Shown here: piece after piece, positions 1-8,579 of the stretch
How positions within the stretch are numbered: position 1 is the first letter of the stretch
How the letters are laid out: each line of letters opens with the position of its first letter
DNA from: Paenibacillus sp. HGH0039
GTDB taxonomy: Bacteria; Bacillota; Bacilli; Paenibacillales; NBRC-103111
Direction of reading: 5' to 3'
Assembly (NCBI RefSeq): GCF_000411255.1
Contig: NZ_KE150412.1
Location: forward strand, 134,197 to 198,196
DNA: 64,000 nucleotides
The notes under the pieces: model-generated
What the model was told of the DNA's origin: nothing
What the model saw: only the letters and a program-made list of their open reading frames with translations
Databases searched by the model: none
Translations under genes and position numbers: made by a program

Positions 1-602
1 TCGCTCGGCATAAACAAGTCCGTTTCCTCCAGCAGGGAACGGATGCCCTCGGAATCCCACTCGTTGCGCACGTCCCATCCCGCATCGAATGAAGTACGCG
101 TCCCCCTGGTCCGGGCCTCTTTGAAAAGCTTTTTCCAGTGCAGCCTCATGCCGTCCTGCAAATAGTAGGAACCGAAATGCAGATGGTCCGCTTCGCGCAG
201 AATGCTTTCCGGAATATATTCGGGTACTAACATCGGAATACTGCCCGGATAAGTCAAGAGACCCCGGTCGGATGGAGTCGTGAACGACAAGGTGACACCG
301 GTCTTAACATCCGGCAGTACCGTTACTCCATCGGTGTTAACCCCCATCCGCTGAAGCTCGCCGATGCAGTAGGCGCCAAGATCGTCCTGGCCCGCAACTC
401 CCACGAACCTTACGTCGATCCCCAGACTGGCCAGCGCGCAAGCGGTAATCGCGGAAGAGGAACCGAGCACGGTTTGGAATCCGTCAATGATTTTCTCCCG
501 GTTCCACTCCGGTATTACATCCCTGCCGGATACGATTATGTCCGCATTCAGCTCGCCGGCGACGACAACGACCGGTTTTCTCGTGCTTGCGGTATGCATC
601 AT
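1..602 (-). CDS. PfkB-family carbohydrate kinase (3' end outside window)
   Basis: Ribokinase-fold sugar kinase, expected to phosphorylate a sugar in the cytoplasm with ATP. Only about 200 N-terminal residues are present. The translation starts MMHTASTRKPVVVVAGELNA and shows the family's N-terminal pattern: a VVVAGELNADI strand, a VLGSSSAITACALASLG helix (the substrate-side glycine-rich region of PfkB proteins), VRFVGVAGQDDLG, and a TSFDAGWDVRNEWD segment. The ATP-binding C-terminal GAGD motif lies beyond base 1. The ATG at 602-600 overlaps the TGA of the family 4 glycosidase (ATGA), so the two are translationally coupled. It is the last visible gene of the sugar operon and probably phosphorylates the sugar released by the glycosidase. 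The substrate cannot be read from this part. Confidence 0.85.
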   Translation of the reverse strand, partial: MMHTASTRKPVVVVAGELNADIIVSGRDVIPEWNREKIIDGFQTVLGSSSAITACALASLGIDVRFVGVAGQDDLGAYCIGELQRMGVNTDGVTVLPDVKTGVTLSFTTPSDRGLLTYPGSIPMLVPEYIPESILREADHLHFGSYYLQDGMRLHWKKLFKEARTRGTRTSFDAGWDVRNEWDSEGIRSLLEETDLFMPS

Positions 603-1900
603 TTCAGCACCGGTACGAAGTCCCGCTCCGCTTCGTACAGCTCCTCGAACATCTCGCCGATTTCTTCGAGCGAGCATACGGCTGCGGACAAGGGGTCCAC
701 CATCAGGGCGTGGCGGGCCATCTCTTTATCCTTGTGGAGCACAGCGCCTACGGCCAGTTCGAAAAAGGCCATATTGGAGCGGCACAAAGCGGCGAGATGC
801 TCCGGCAAGCTGCCGAAATAACAAGGATGAATGCCGTTGCGGTCGATCATGCAGGCCACTTCCACGATACCGTCGGTGGTCAGATTTGTGATCAAACCGT
901 TATTGGGCACGTTGCCGTAGATGACTTTCGGCTCGTTTTTGAGCATTCCTTCGATAATGATAGCCGCATATTCGTTGCTCGGCTCAAGCTCAAGCGGCTG
1001 TTTTCCATCGAGCTGCTCGATGATTTTCTCGTCGTTTTCCTTGCGCCATATCGGCCAGTTGTCCGCGTAATAGCCGGTCGCCCCGTTGTATCCCGAGCTG
1101 CAGTGCCGGTCGATTAACGACTGGCGTTTGCGGTAGTAAGGGATGTATTCCGAGAAATGCCCGCTCGATTCCGATACGAACGCCCCCAAATATTTCATCG
1201 CGTCGAAGCGCACCGGATCTTTTTTCAGCAGTTCGGGGTCCTGAATTTTCTCCCGAAGCAGCGGGTACAAATCTTGTCCTTCATGGGTCAGTTCGACAAA
1301 CCAGGACATATGATTGATGCCTCCCGCTTTCCACTGCATCTGCTCGTAAGGCACGCCGGCATATTTGGACAACTGCCTGGACGTGTTCTGAATAGAGTGG
1401 CACAAGCCTACAACGGGCAGCGTCGTGATGCGGGACGTAAGCAGCGTGACGGCCGACATCGGGTTGGTATAATTGAGAATCGTCGCATCCGGGCACAAAT
1501 CCTCGATATCCCTCACGATGTCCATCCAGGTGGGAAGCGTCCGCAGCGTCTTAAACAGCCCCCCGGGCCCGAGCGTATCGCCGATACACTGATTCACGCC
1601 GTATTTCAACGGAATTTCGTATTCGTAGCGGACGGTCTGCAACCCTCCCACTTCAATCTGATTAATGACGAATCGGGATCCGCCGATTACCTCCCTGCGG
1701 TCGGTAGAAGCGATTACGTTCCATTTCTTCCCCGTTTGCTCTATAATCCGGGCCACCAGCTTGCGGGCAATCTCCAGCCGTTCCCCGTCGATATCCACGA
1801 GTGCGAGGGTTCCTCCCTCTATTCCTTCGATCAACAAAATATCTGTCGCTATTTCCTGCGTAAATGCGCTTCCCGCGCCGATAATTGAAATTTTGGTCAT
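599..1900 (-). CDS. Glycoside hydrolase family 4 (alpha-galactosidase/MelA-like), NAD- and metal-dependent
   Basis: 433 residues, the full length for family 4. These enzymes cleave glycosides by a redox mechanism using NAD and a divalent metal, in the cytoplasm. The N-terminal Rossmann motif is GAGS (residues 8-11). The diagnostic Cys-His-Ser motif, whose cysteine and later histidine bind the metal, is at 167-169 (GLCHSIQ), and the partner GGINH motif is at 193-197. NYTNP is at 143-147. In family 4 the residues after the metal cysteine track specificity, and CHS is the alpha-galactosidase-type form. An alpha-galactosidase role is therefore likely, but an alpha-galacturonidase is not excluded. 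The ATG follows AAGGAGAGAACAACC. It lies 22 bases after the permease gene and overlaps the kinase start by four bases, so it belongs to the import operon. Confidence 0.88.
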   Translation of the reverse strand: MTKISIIGAGSAFTQEIATDILLIEGIEGGTLALVDIDGERLEIARKLVARIIEQTGKKWNVIASTDRREVIGGSRFVINQIEVGGLQTVRYEYEIPLKYGVNQCIGDTLGPGGLFKTLRTLPTWMDIVRDIEDLCPDATILNYTNPMSAVTLLTSRITTLPVVGLCHSIQNTSRQLSKYAGVPYEQMQWKAGGINHMSWFVELTHEGQDLYPLLREKIQDPELLKKDPVRFDAMKYLGAFVSESSGHFSEYIPYYRKRQSLIDRHCSSGYNGATGYYADNWPIWRKENDEKIIEQLDGKQPLELEPSNEYAAIIIEGMLKNEPKVIYGNVPNNGLITNLTTDGIVEVACMIDRNGIHPCYFGSLPEHLAALCRSNMAFFELAVGAVLHKDKEMARHALMVDPLSAAVCSLEEIGEMFEELYEAERDFVPVLK

Positions 1901-1922
1901 GGTTGTTCTCTCCTTATTAGGT

Positions 1923-2747
1923 CTATTTCATGCCGGTCATCGTCAAGCCTTTAATAAACTGCTTCTGGAAAATGAGAAAGACGATGATCACCGGAACCGT
2001 TATAAGAACGGCCGCCGACATGACGACGTTATAATTGACGGTATGCGTTCCGTTAAAATAAACGAGAGCCAGCGGCACCGTCATTTTCCGGGTGTCGTCC
2101 AATACGATGAGCGGCCACAAATAATTGTTCCACGAATTCATGAAGGTAAAGATGCCGAGCGCCGACAGCATGGGAAAAATAAGCGGGGCGATAATCCGAA
2201 CCATCAGCCGCAGCTCCCCCGCACCGTCTATTCTGGCGGCATCAAGCAAATCCTGCGGGATGTCCTCGATAAATTGCTTGGCGAGAAAAACCCCGTACGA
2301 GCTGACCAGATTCGGTAAAATAATCGCCAGCAAATGGTTGACGAGACCGAGTTTGGCCGTGATCAAATAAGTCGGGATCATGACGACCTGAAACGGGATC
2401 ATCATCGTCGCCAGAATGAGCAGGAACAAGATCCTTTTTCCTCTGAACTCGTGTTTGGCGAAAATATAACCGGCCAGCGCGCTCGTAAAAAGAGTCGCTG
2501 CCGTAATGACGACAGATGTCACCGCGCTGTTTAGCAGCCATCTTACAAAGGGCGCGTCCAAAAGCACCGTGCGATAACCCTCCAGGCTTGCTTCTTGCGG
2601 GAACAAGGTGTGCGATCCGGAGACAATTTCCATATTGCTTTTCAGCGAAGACAGCACCATCCAGAGATAAGGCAGCAGCATTGCACAACCGGCAGCCGCC
2701 AGTACCGTCAGAATCGCTCCGTCCAGCCATCTGTTTCTACGTTGCAT
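1923..2747 (-). CDS. Sugar ABC transporter permease, MalG/LacG type
   Basis: 274 residues, typical of the MalG-like inner-membrane subunit of carbohydrate importers (CUT1). About six hydrophobic segments are visible, beginning at residues 12-33. The cytoplasmic EAA loop that docks the ATPase is near residues 165-185 (DIPQDLLDAARIDGAGELRL). The ATG is preceded by GGAGGCTCCAATAG. It lies directly after the MalF-type permease. No ATP-binding subunit is encoded in this part of the operon, which is common for CUT1 systems that share one MsmX-type ATPase. Confidence 0.9.
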   Translation of the reverse strand: MQRRNRWLDGAILTVLAAAGCAMLLPYLWMVLSSLKSNMEIVSGSHTLFPQEASLEGYRTVLLDAPFVRWLLNSAVTSVVITAATLFTSALAGYIFAKHEFRGKRILFLLILATMMIPFQVVMIPTYLITAKLGLVNHLLAIILPNLVSSYGVFLAKQFIEDIPQDLLDAARIDGAGELRLMVRIIAPLIFPMLSALGIFTFMNSWNNYLWPLIVLDDTRKMTVPLALVYFNGTHTVNYNVVMSAAVLITVPVIIVFLIFQKQFIKGLTMTGMK

Positions 2748-2762
2748 CTATTGGAGCCTCCT

Positions 2763-3698
2763 TCAATGTTCCCAATCCGTGCGGCCCCATTTAAGCTGGA
2801 GGACGGTCACGGCCAGAATGATCATCAAGAAAACAGTCGCCATCGCCGACGCATAGCCCATGTTCGAGTTGGAGAAAGCCATCTCATAAATGTGCAGGGC
2901 AATCACTCTCGTTTCGTTAAACGGTTCTCCCTTAGTCATAATCTGAAATTGGGCGAAAGCCTGAAAATAGGAGACGACCGTAGTCACGGATACGAACAGC
3001 ATCGTTCTCCGCAGAAGCGGCAACGTCAGATATCGGAAGGAATGCCAGCGGTTCGCTCCGTCCAGGAGAGCGGCTTCGTAATACAGCCCGGGAATGGAAT
3101 CGATTCCGGCGATGAACAGCACGATATTGTAGCCGATGTCCGCCCACAACGTCATGATAATGACGGAATACAGCGCATAATGCGGGTCGCTCAGCCATTG
3201 GACGGGCGCCATATGCAGCTTCTCAAGCAGCATGTTGAACAAGCCGTGATTATAATTGAACATCGTGCTCCACACGATAGCCGTTCCGGCAAGCGGAGCG
3301 ATCGTCGGCAGAAAAAACACCGTGCGCATTAAATTGCGCAGCCATCCTGCCTGCAGCCGCTGAATGGCTACCGCAATCAGCAGGGTGACGGCTATATTCA
3401 CCGCAACGGCAACGACGACGAATTTTACCGTCACCCAGAGCGATTTCAGAAAAACCGAATCTTCCAGCATCCGCACGTAGTTCGCCATACCGACGAAAAT
3501 CGTGTTGGAACTGAGGGGATTATATTTGAAAAGGGACAGCCCGAGACTCCAGCCGATTGGCAGAAAAGCGAATGCGCCGAATAACAGCAGGATTGGAATC
3601 AGCGACAAATAAACAAACGCGCGCGCGTTCTTTCGGCCTTTATGCTGGGCTGCCGGTGGAATCTTTCGAGTTCTGCCTGCTGCCGGTTCAAGATTCAT
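2763..3698 (-). CDS. Sugar ABC transporter permease, MalF/UgpA type
   Basis: 311 residues, the partner permease of the CUT1 importer. It has a charged cytoplasmic N-terminus of about 27 residues and then roughly six membrane segments. The first is AFVYLSLIPILLLFGAFAFL. The EAA loop (YYEAALLDGANRWHSFRYLTLP) is in the C-terminal half. It is followed after 15 bases by the second permease and preceded after 16 bases by the binding protein, which is the standard CUT1 order. It probably forms a heterodimer with the next permease. Confidence 0.9.
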   Translation of the reverse strand: MNLEPAAGRTRKIPPAAQHKGRKNARAFVYLSLIPILLLFGAFAFLPIGWSLGLSLFKYNPLSSNTIFVGMANYVRMLEDSVFLKSLWVTVKFVVVAVAVNIAVTLLIAVAIQRLQAGWLRNLMRTVFFLPTIAPLAGTAIVWSTMFNYNHGLFNMLLEKLHMAPVQWLSDPHYALYSVIIMTLWADIGYNIVLFIAGIDSIPGLYYEAALLDGANRWHSFRYLTLPLLRRTMLFVSVTTVVSYFQAFAQFQIMTKGEPFNETRVIALHIYEMAFSNSNMGYASAMATVFLMIILAVTVLQLKWGRTDWEH

Positions 3699-3714
3699 AC
3701 TCCGATCACTCCGA

Positions 3715-5007
3715 TCATTTGTGTTGATCCTGATTGTCGTTTATTGATTTTTCAATGCCGCTCAGACCCGCATCCACGGTTTCCTGTCCGCTTGCCATTA
3801 ATTGAAAATGATCGTTGATCACTTTGAAGAAATAATCCCGGTCCGTAATCGGTCCGATCCACTCTCCCAGCGTCAAAATATCCAACGAAGTTTTCATAAA
3901 CGGATTGGCTTTGAGAAATTCGGGATTTTCGGCCACCTCTTTTTTGGCGGGGACCGTAAACGTGCTCAGATTCCATTGCAGCAGATTCTCGTTGGAAGAA
4001 ACGAATTCGATGAAATCGACGGCGGCTTTCCGCTGCTTGCTTTTCTGTGAGGCTACCAGTCCCCATCCGGATTCGGCCGCATATAATGGCGGATTCCCCG
4101 TGAAAGACGGCACCGGCACATACTCGAAGTCTTCCGCCTTGTATGTATTCAAACCGGCAGCTATGGACCAGGGTCCGCGATACGTCATCGCCGAGCTTCC
4201 CTGAAAGAAATAGTCGGAGGTGTCAAGCTCGCCGCCGAACGTCGTGAGATCCGCGACTTTATCGTCTTTGATAAGCGAGATTAGAGCTTCCATCGCTTTT
4301 TTCGCCTCCGGCGTCCGGAAGTTCACGTGATCGTTTTCGCCCCAATACTTCCCGTTTTGCTGCAAAATCATGGACAAGAACGTGAAGGTGATATTGTCGC
4401 CGGATACAAAATCAAATCCCTTCACCTTGATGCCTTTCCCGTCCCGGACCGTCAGCTTACGGGCGCTCTCCACAAGCTCTTCCCATGTAGACGGAGGCCC
4501 TGCGATCCCCTTCTCTTTCAACATTTGCGGATGGATCAGCATGCCCCCGTTCTCGATATTGAATTCGAGGGGAAGTCCGTAAAGCTTGCCGTTCCATGTG
4601 TAGCCCCCTAGCGGGGCTTTGTAATAGCCGTCCCGGAGCCGTTCGCCGTCCGGTATTTCCGCCAGCAGACCGTTCTCGGTGTAGACGGGAACCCAGGTGC
4701 CGAACATCTCGGCGATGTCCGGAGGATTTTTGGCAATGAAAGAAGCTTTTAGCTTCTGAGGGTAAACATCGTAGGGAAAGGATTGATAGTCGATCTCTAC
4801 TTCCGGATGCTTTGCCTGATAAGCGGCAATCAAATTTTTATACGCATTCATAAAGGCATCTTCCTGATGGCTCCAAAAAACGAGTTTTACTTTACCGTCC
4901 GGATTTGCAGAATTATCAGCCGTCGTTTCTTTATCATTTGTGCAAGACGAAACGATAATCATTGCAAACAACAGAGAAATAAATGAAAAAAATCGGACTT
5001 TTTTCAA
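3715..5007 (-). CDS. Extracellular sugar-binding lipoprotein (ABC importer)
   Basis: 430 residues, family 1 extracellular solute-binding protein. The signal peptide is lipoprotein type: basic start, hydrophobic core, and lipobox VSSC with Cys22 as the expected lipidation site. The mature protein carries WSHQEDAFMNAYKNLIAAYQ and IDYQSFPYDVYPQKLKASF, typical of MalE/UgpB-like binding proteins. The start is TTG at 5007-5005, preceded by AAAGGGGTTACAAA. A sigma-A promoter and LacI-type dyads lie immediately upstream. It delivers the sugar to the two permeases. The ligand is unknown, but the glycosidase and kinase suggest an oligo- or galactoside. Confidence 0.92.
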   Translation of the reverse strand: MKKVRFFSFISLLFAMIIVSSCTNDKETTADNSANPDGKVKLVFWSHQEDAFMNAYKNLIAAYQAKHPEVEIDYQSFPYDVYPQKLKASFIAKNPPDIAEMFGTWVPVYTENGLLAEIPDGERLRDGYYKAPLGGYTWNGKLYGLPLEFNIENGGMLIHPQMLKEKGIAGPPSTWEELVESARKLTVRDGKGIKVKGFDFVSGDNITFTFLSMILQQNGKYWGENDHVNFRTPEAKKAMEALISLIKDDKVADLTTFGGELDTSDYFFQGSSAMTYRGPWSIAAGLNTYKAEDFEYVPVPSFTGNPPLYAAESGWGLVASQKSKQRKAAVDFIEFVSSNENLLQWNLSTFTVPAKKEVAENPEFLKANPFMKTSLDILTLGEWIGPITDRDYFFKVINDHFQLMASGQETVDAGLSGIEKSINDNQDQHK

Positions 5008-5060
5008 TTTGTAACCCCTTTCTTTTTATTTCATCTGGAATTTTCTACGTCCACATAGAA

Positions 5061-5089
5061 ATAATACCTCCACAAAAATGAGACGTCAA
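5061..5089 (-). promoter_or_regulatory. Sigma-A promoter of the sugar operon
   Basis: Read on the minus strand, TTGACG (5089-5084), a 17-base spacer and TATTAT (5066-5061) form a strong sigma-A promoter about 55 bases before the binding-protein start. Two dyads just upstream (5099-5138) suggest control by the divergent LacI-type protein. Confidence 0.75.
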
Positions 5090-5098
5090 TATTTATTT

Positions 5099-5138
5099 TG
5101 CAATTTAGTTGCATTTTTTTGATCGTAAATTGCAATTT
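5099..5138. promoter_or_regulatory. Two dyad operators for the LacI-type regulator
   Basis: TGCAA-TTTAG-TTGCA lies at 5099-5113, and the perfect 12-base palindrome AAATTGCAATTT lies at 5127-5138. Both share TTGCAATTT. They sit in the divergent promoter region, just upstream of the sugar-operon promoter and upstream of the regulator's own promoter. Assignment to the neighbouring regulator is inference. The centres are about 27 bases apart. Confidence 0.55.
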
Positions 5139-5156
5139 ATTTGTTCTTATTTTCAG

Positions 5157-5185
5157 TTGACCTGCGTTTTTATTTTACTTAACAT
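5157..5185 (+). promoter_or_regulatory. Probable promoter of the LacI-type regulator gene
   Basis: TTGACC at 5157-5162, a 17-base spacer and TAACAT at 5180-5185 precede the regulator start by about 56 bases. Confidence 0.55.
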
Positions 5186-5241
5186 AGAGAGTAAGTATTT
5201 TGGTTCGTTCAATCTTAGATGAAATGAAGGCAGGTCATAGC

Positions 5242-6285
5242 ATGCCCACACTAAAAGATATAGCGGACCGGGTCGGCGTCTCTATCTCTACGGTTTCCCG
5301 CGTTCTGGCCGATGATACCAGCCGCGCCTCCCACAGCAAAACACGCCGGAAGATTTGGGACGCTGCCCAAGAACTGGGCTACACGGTCAAGCTTCCATCA
5401 CATGATCCGGTGAAGAGAATCGGCTGTATCGTTTCCACGATGCAGGGACGGCGCTATCATCCTTACTTTTCCGTTATTTTCGAGGGAATAGAAAAAGAAT
5501 TATCTCTTCACGGCTATCAGATTGCGTTCACTTATACGCAAGAAGATTTGCAAAAACCTGAAATTTTGCAGCAAGTCATCCACAAGGATCAAATCGGAGG
5601 CCTAATTATTATCGAGGGCATCGAGAAACAATTGTATGACTATATCCGCAAGCATGTGGAGCATATCATCGGAATCGACGTGTCCGATCCGGACATTCCT
5701 ACCATCTCCTATGACCGGGTCGAAGCGGCTCGTACAGCCGTCCAACATTTAACGGATCAAGGCCACAAGGACATCTTGTTTATCGGGGGCACCGGCTTGT
5801 CCGGAGAATTCCAGAGGGAGAAGCGCTACCGGGGTTACAAGCTGGCACTGGAGCAAGCCGGTTTGGCGGTTAAGCCGCAGTACGTGCTTAACGCCGAGTG
5901 GGAACCGGATCAGGCTTACCGTCTCGTCCTGAATTACATGGACGAGCATCGCGGCCACCTGCCTACCGCGGTTTTTGCAGCCAGCGATATTATGGCGATG
6001 GCGGCTATGCGGGCCATTTCCGAGAAGGGCTATCAAATCCCGCAAGATTTCGTCATTATCGGTTTTGACGACAACGAGCCTTCCCGTTACACGGTTCCTC
6101 CTCTCTCCACTATTCATATTCCTACCTTTGAAATCGGAAGTGTCGCCGCAAGAACGCTCCTTCAGGAAATGCAGACGCCGTATCCTCTGCCCGTCAAAAT
6201 TTTGCTGCCGTTTCAACCTTTATTTCGCCAGTCAAGCGACCGGCGTTTGCAGAAGCTTCAAGACGAGAACAACGCAACTCGCTAA
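5242..6285 (+). CDS. LacI/GalR-family transcriptional regulator
   Basis: 347 residues, the full length for LacI proteins. The N-terminal helix-turn-helix and hinge helix read MPTLKDIADRVGVSISTVSR. A periplasmic-binding-protein-like effector domain follows, with VFAASDIMAMAAM and VIIGFDDNEPSRYTVPPLSTI, typical of the GalR group. The ATG at 5242 is chosen over the upstream in-frame TTG at 5200 because it starts the conserved helix and is preceded by GAAGGCAGG at good spacing. It is divergent from the sugar operon and most likely represses it until the imported sugar or a metabolite binds. A clear terminator follows. Confidence 0.92.
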   Translation: MPTLKDIADRVGVSISTVSRVLADDTSRASHSKTRRKIWDAAQELGYTVKLPSHDPVKRIGCIVSTMQGRRYHPYFSVIFEGIEKELSLHGYQIAFTYTQEDLQKPEILQQVIHKDQIGGLIIIEGIEKQLYDYIRKHVEHIIGIDVSDPDIPTISYDRVEAARTAVQHLTDQGHKDILFIGGTGLSGEFQREKRYRGYKLALEQAGLAVKPQYVLNAEWEPDQAYRLVLNYMDEHRGHLPTAVFAASDIMAMAAMRAISEKGYQIPQDFVIIGFDDNEPSRYTVPPLSTIHIPTFEIGSVAARTLLQEMQTPYPLPVKILLPFQPLFRQSSDRRLQKLQDENNATR

Positions 6286-6330
6286 GTCGGAACGATACCT
6301 CGTCTTAAAGGCCGATCCGTTTATTCACAA

Positions 6331-6370
6331 AAACAAGCCATCCTGGGCTAAAGCGAAGGATGGCTTGTTT
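6331..6370 (+). terminator. Rho-independent terminator after the LacI-type gene
   Basis: A perfect 14-base stem, AAACAAGCCATCCT (6331-6344) with AGGATGGCTTGTTT (6357-6370), is followed by a T tract. It ends the regulator transcript. Confidence 0.9.
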
Positions 6371-6483
6371 TTTTAATTTTCATTTTGCTAATCTTCATCC
6401 TGGCCTCGATTCGTCCTCGTGATAGCTGCCCAGCCTTATTTCAGCCTGTATAGGTCCATTAATTTAGGTGAATCAACAAAATC

Positions 6484-6541
6484 ACTTACATGTACTTAAA
6501 ATTTAACTTGAAATACTTAGAATATATGATAAATTTACTTA
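6484..6541. repeat. Array of ACTTA repeats ahead of the DeoR-type gene
   Basis: ACTTA occurs at 6484, 6494, 6515 and 6537, with ACTTG at 6506. Intervals are 10, 12, 9 and 22 bases, close to whole DNA turns. The array ends a few bases before the ribosome binding site. DeoR-family proteins often bind short direct repeats, so this is a plausible operator for autoregulation. No experimental site is implied. Confidence 0.45.
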
Positions 6542-6556
6542 CAAGAGGTGAAAATG

Positions 6557-7351
6557 ATGTATCAAGAAGAACGATTACTGAAAATACTCGACTATATTAA
6601 TAAACACCACGCGATGAGTGTGATGGATATTTGTTCGCTTCTGAATGTATCTAGGGATACGGCCCGAAGAGATATTGTTAAATTAGTGCAAGAAGGGGTC
6701 GTCATTCGTACACACGGAGGTGTCGCTCTCCCTCAATTGCAGAAAGAAATAGCTACCTACCAGGAACGTTTAATTGACGAAACAGACAGTAAGAGAAAAA
6801 TCGGGAAGTTAGCGGCTAAACTAGTTCAAGATCACGAAACCGTCATTTTGGACGTATCCACTACGGTACAATCCGCAGCCGAACAAATTTCAGCTAAACA
6901 TATTACGGCGGTCACGCACTCCATAGACATTGTAGGGATTCTGTCCGGTCGGGAAGATTTGCAAGTTTATGTGCTCGGCGGCTATTTACATGCCAAAAAC
7001 CGGTTGTTATACGGACCTTCCGTCATCGAGAAGCTAAGGGAATTAAGAGCCGATAAGGCATTTATCGGAGCTACGGCTATACGAGCAGATGGGCTTTATT
7101 TTCCGTACGAAGAGGATGTTGCGGTTAAAAAAGAGATGGCCCGCAGATCGGATCAGGTCATTGTTGTGGCAGATTCTACGAAGTTTACAAACAAGTCGGT
7201 TTATCGGTTGGATTTTGATTTTGTAGATATTTTGATTACCGATCAAGAAGTGCCTTTCGCTATTAGAGAAGTACTTCATACTAAAAATATAACGCTTATA
7301 CAATGTGAGGAGAAAGACAAATACGAGGAGGAATATAAAGATGAGTCTTAA
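6557..7351 (+). CDS. DeoR-family transcriptional regulator
   Basis: About 264 residues. The N-terminal winged helix is MYQEERLLKILDYINKHHAMSVMDICSLLNVSRDTARRDIVKLVQEGVVIRTHGGV in outline, with the DeoR signature around SRDTARRDI and RTHGG. The C-terminal sensor domain of the isomerase-like fold ends in VADSTKF, which usually binds a phosphosugar. Starts at GTG 6548, ATG 6554 and ATG 6557 are in frame. The last gives the best spacing from AGAGGTGA. The gene overlaps nagA by 11 bases, so it probably responds to GlcNAc-6-phosphate or glucosamine-6-phosphate and controls this two-gene operon. Confidence 0.9.
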   Translation: MYQEERLLKILDYINKHHAMSVMDICSLLNVSRDTARRDIVKLVQEGVVIRTHGGVALPQLQKEIATYQERLIDETDSKRKIGKLAAKLVQDHETVILDVSTTVQSAAEQISAKHITAVTHSIDIVGILSGREDLQVYVLGGYLHAKNRLLYGPSVIEKLRELRADKAFIGATAIRADGLYFPYEEDVAVKKEMARRSDQVIVVADSTKFTNKSVYRLDFDFVDILITDQEVPFAIREVLHTKNITLIQCEEKDKYEEEYKDES

Positions 7352-8486
7352 AATTTTACACAATGTAAACGTGGTTCAAGAAGATAACTCCTGTATGTCT
7401 GCGACACTTTGGATACGAGACGGAATGATTGAACGGATAGAAAGTTCCCTATCTGCTCTTCCGGATGGCGATTATGAATTTATGGACGGTCAAGGCCACT
7501 TATTAATCCCGGGCATGATCGATGTCCATATTCACGGCGCCAACGGCTTCGATATGATGGATGGAAGCGAGACGAGTATTCAGGAGGTTTCGCGGGCTTG
7601 TGCAGCAACGGGCTGTACCTCATTTCTGGTCACCTCCGTCAGCTCAACGATTGAAGCATTAATAGCCATGATTCGTAGTGTGAAGCGTGTCGCAGGGCAT
7701 GAAGCCGGGGCCAAAATTGCCGGGCTTCATCTAGAAGGTCCTTACCTGAATCCGAAGCGTAAAGGGATGCAAAATGAACGGTTTTTAAGACATCCGGATC
7801 TTACTGAAATGAAAGAAATTTTTGATGAAGCGGACGGGCTGATCAAGATGGTTACAATAGCTCCCGAATTACCCGGCGGTATGGAACTCGTCTCTTTTCT
7901 GAAGGAAAGGGGCGTAATTATCGCCGTCGCGCATTCGGATGCCACATACGAGGAGGCCAAACAGGCCTTTGAAGCGGGAGCCAGTCATGTTACGCATTGT
8001 TTCAACGGCATGCGTCCGATTCATCATCGGGATCCCGGTCTGGTTGTAGCCGCTTTTGAACAAGAACATGTAAGCCTCCAAGCGATTGTAGACGGCATTC
8101 ATTTGCATCCCGCGATCGTTCGAATGATGCATCGTCTCAAAGGACCGGATGGCATGGTACTTATCACAGATGCTTTGCAAGCCATGGGGCTCGGTGATGG
8201 GAAATATATGTTCGGCGGCCATCCCGTTACGGTTTCCGAAGGTGTAGCACGCCTTGAGGACGGAACTTTAGCTTCCAGTACGGTTACGATGAATGAGGCG
8301 CTTCGTCTAACCGTAGATACCGGCATTTCTTTAACGGACGCGGTTAAAATGGCATCCAGTTCACCTGCACGGCTGTTAGGACTTGCTGCTAAAGGTAAGA
8401 TTTCCGCGGGTTTTGATGCCGATCTTGTCTTGTTAGACGAACAATTTCAAGTACAATGGACAATGATTAAAGGTTCTATCGTCTAA
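7341..8486 (+). CDS. nagA: N-acetylglucosamine-6-phosphate deacetylase
   Basis: 381 residues. It removes acetate from GlcNAc-6-phosphate in the cytoplasm, the first committed step of amino-sugar catabolism. Landmarks in order are the metal-binding HIHGANGFDMMDG, the HLEGPYLNPKRKGMQNE segment, AHSDATYEEA, THCFNGMRPIHHRDPG, the catalytic-aspartate region ITDALQAMGLGDGKY, and SSTVTMNEAL. The ATG at 7341 follows AGGAGGAAT and lies inside the end of the DeoR-type gene. No nagB is adjacent, so the deaminase must be elsewhere. A chitin monooxygenase 3 kb away fits a chitin-utilisation theme, which is inference. Confidence 0.95.
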   Translation: MSLKILHNVNVVQEDNSCMSATLWIRDGMIERIESSLSALPDGDYEFMDGQGHLLIPGMIDVHIHGANGFDMMDGSETSIQEVSRACAATGCTSFLVTSVSSTIEALIAMIRSVKRVAGHEAGAKIAGLHLEGPYLNPKRKGMQNERFLRHPDLTEMKEIFDEADGLIKMVTIAPELPGGMELVSFLKERGVIIAVAHSDATYEEAKQAFEAGASHVTHCFNGMRPIHHRDPGLVVAAFEQEHVSLQAIVDGIHLHPAIVRMMHRLKGPDGMVLITDALQAMGLGDGKYMFGGHPVTVSEGVARLEDGTLASSTVTMNEALRLTVDTGISLTDAVKMASSSPARLLGLAAKGKISAGFDADLVLLDEQFQVQWTMIKGSIV

Positions 8487-8579
8487 TTAACCAATATTTA
8501 AACTCGCTCCCCCCTCACCTTTAACCTTGGATTTCTACAATAGAGAAGGAAAAAAGATGAAAAACGGGGAGAGATTGTT

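Noticed and set aside
587-1888. Open frames on the plus strand across the glycosidase gene
   Set aside because: They are antisense to a clearly conserved family 4 enzyme, with no ribosome binding sites.
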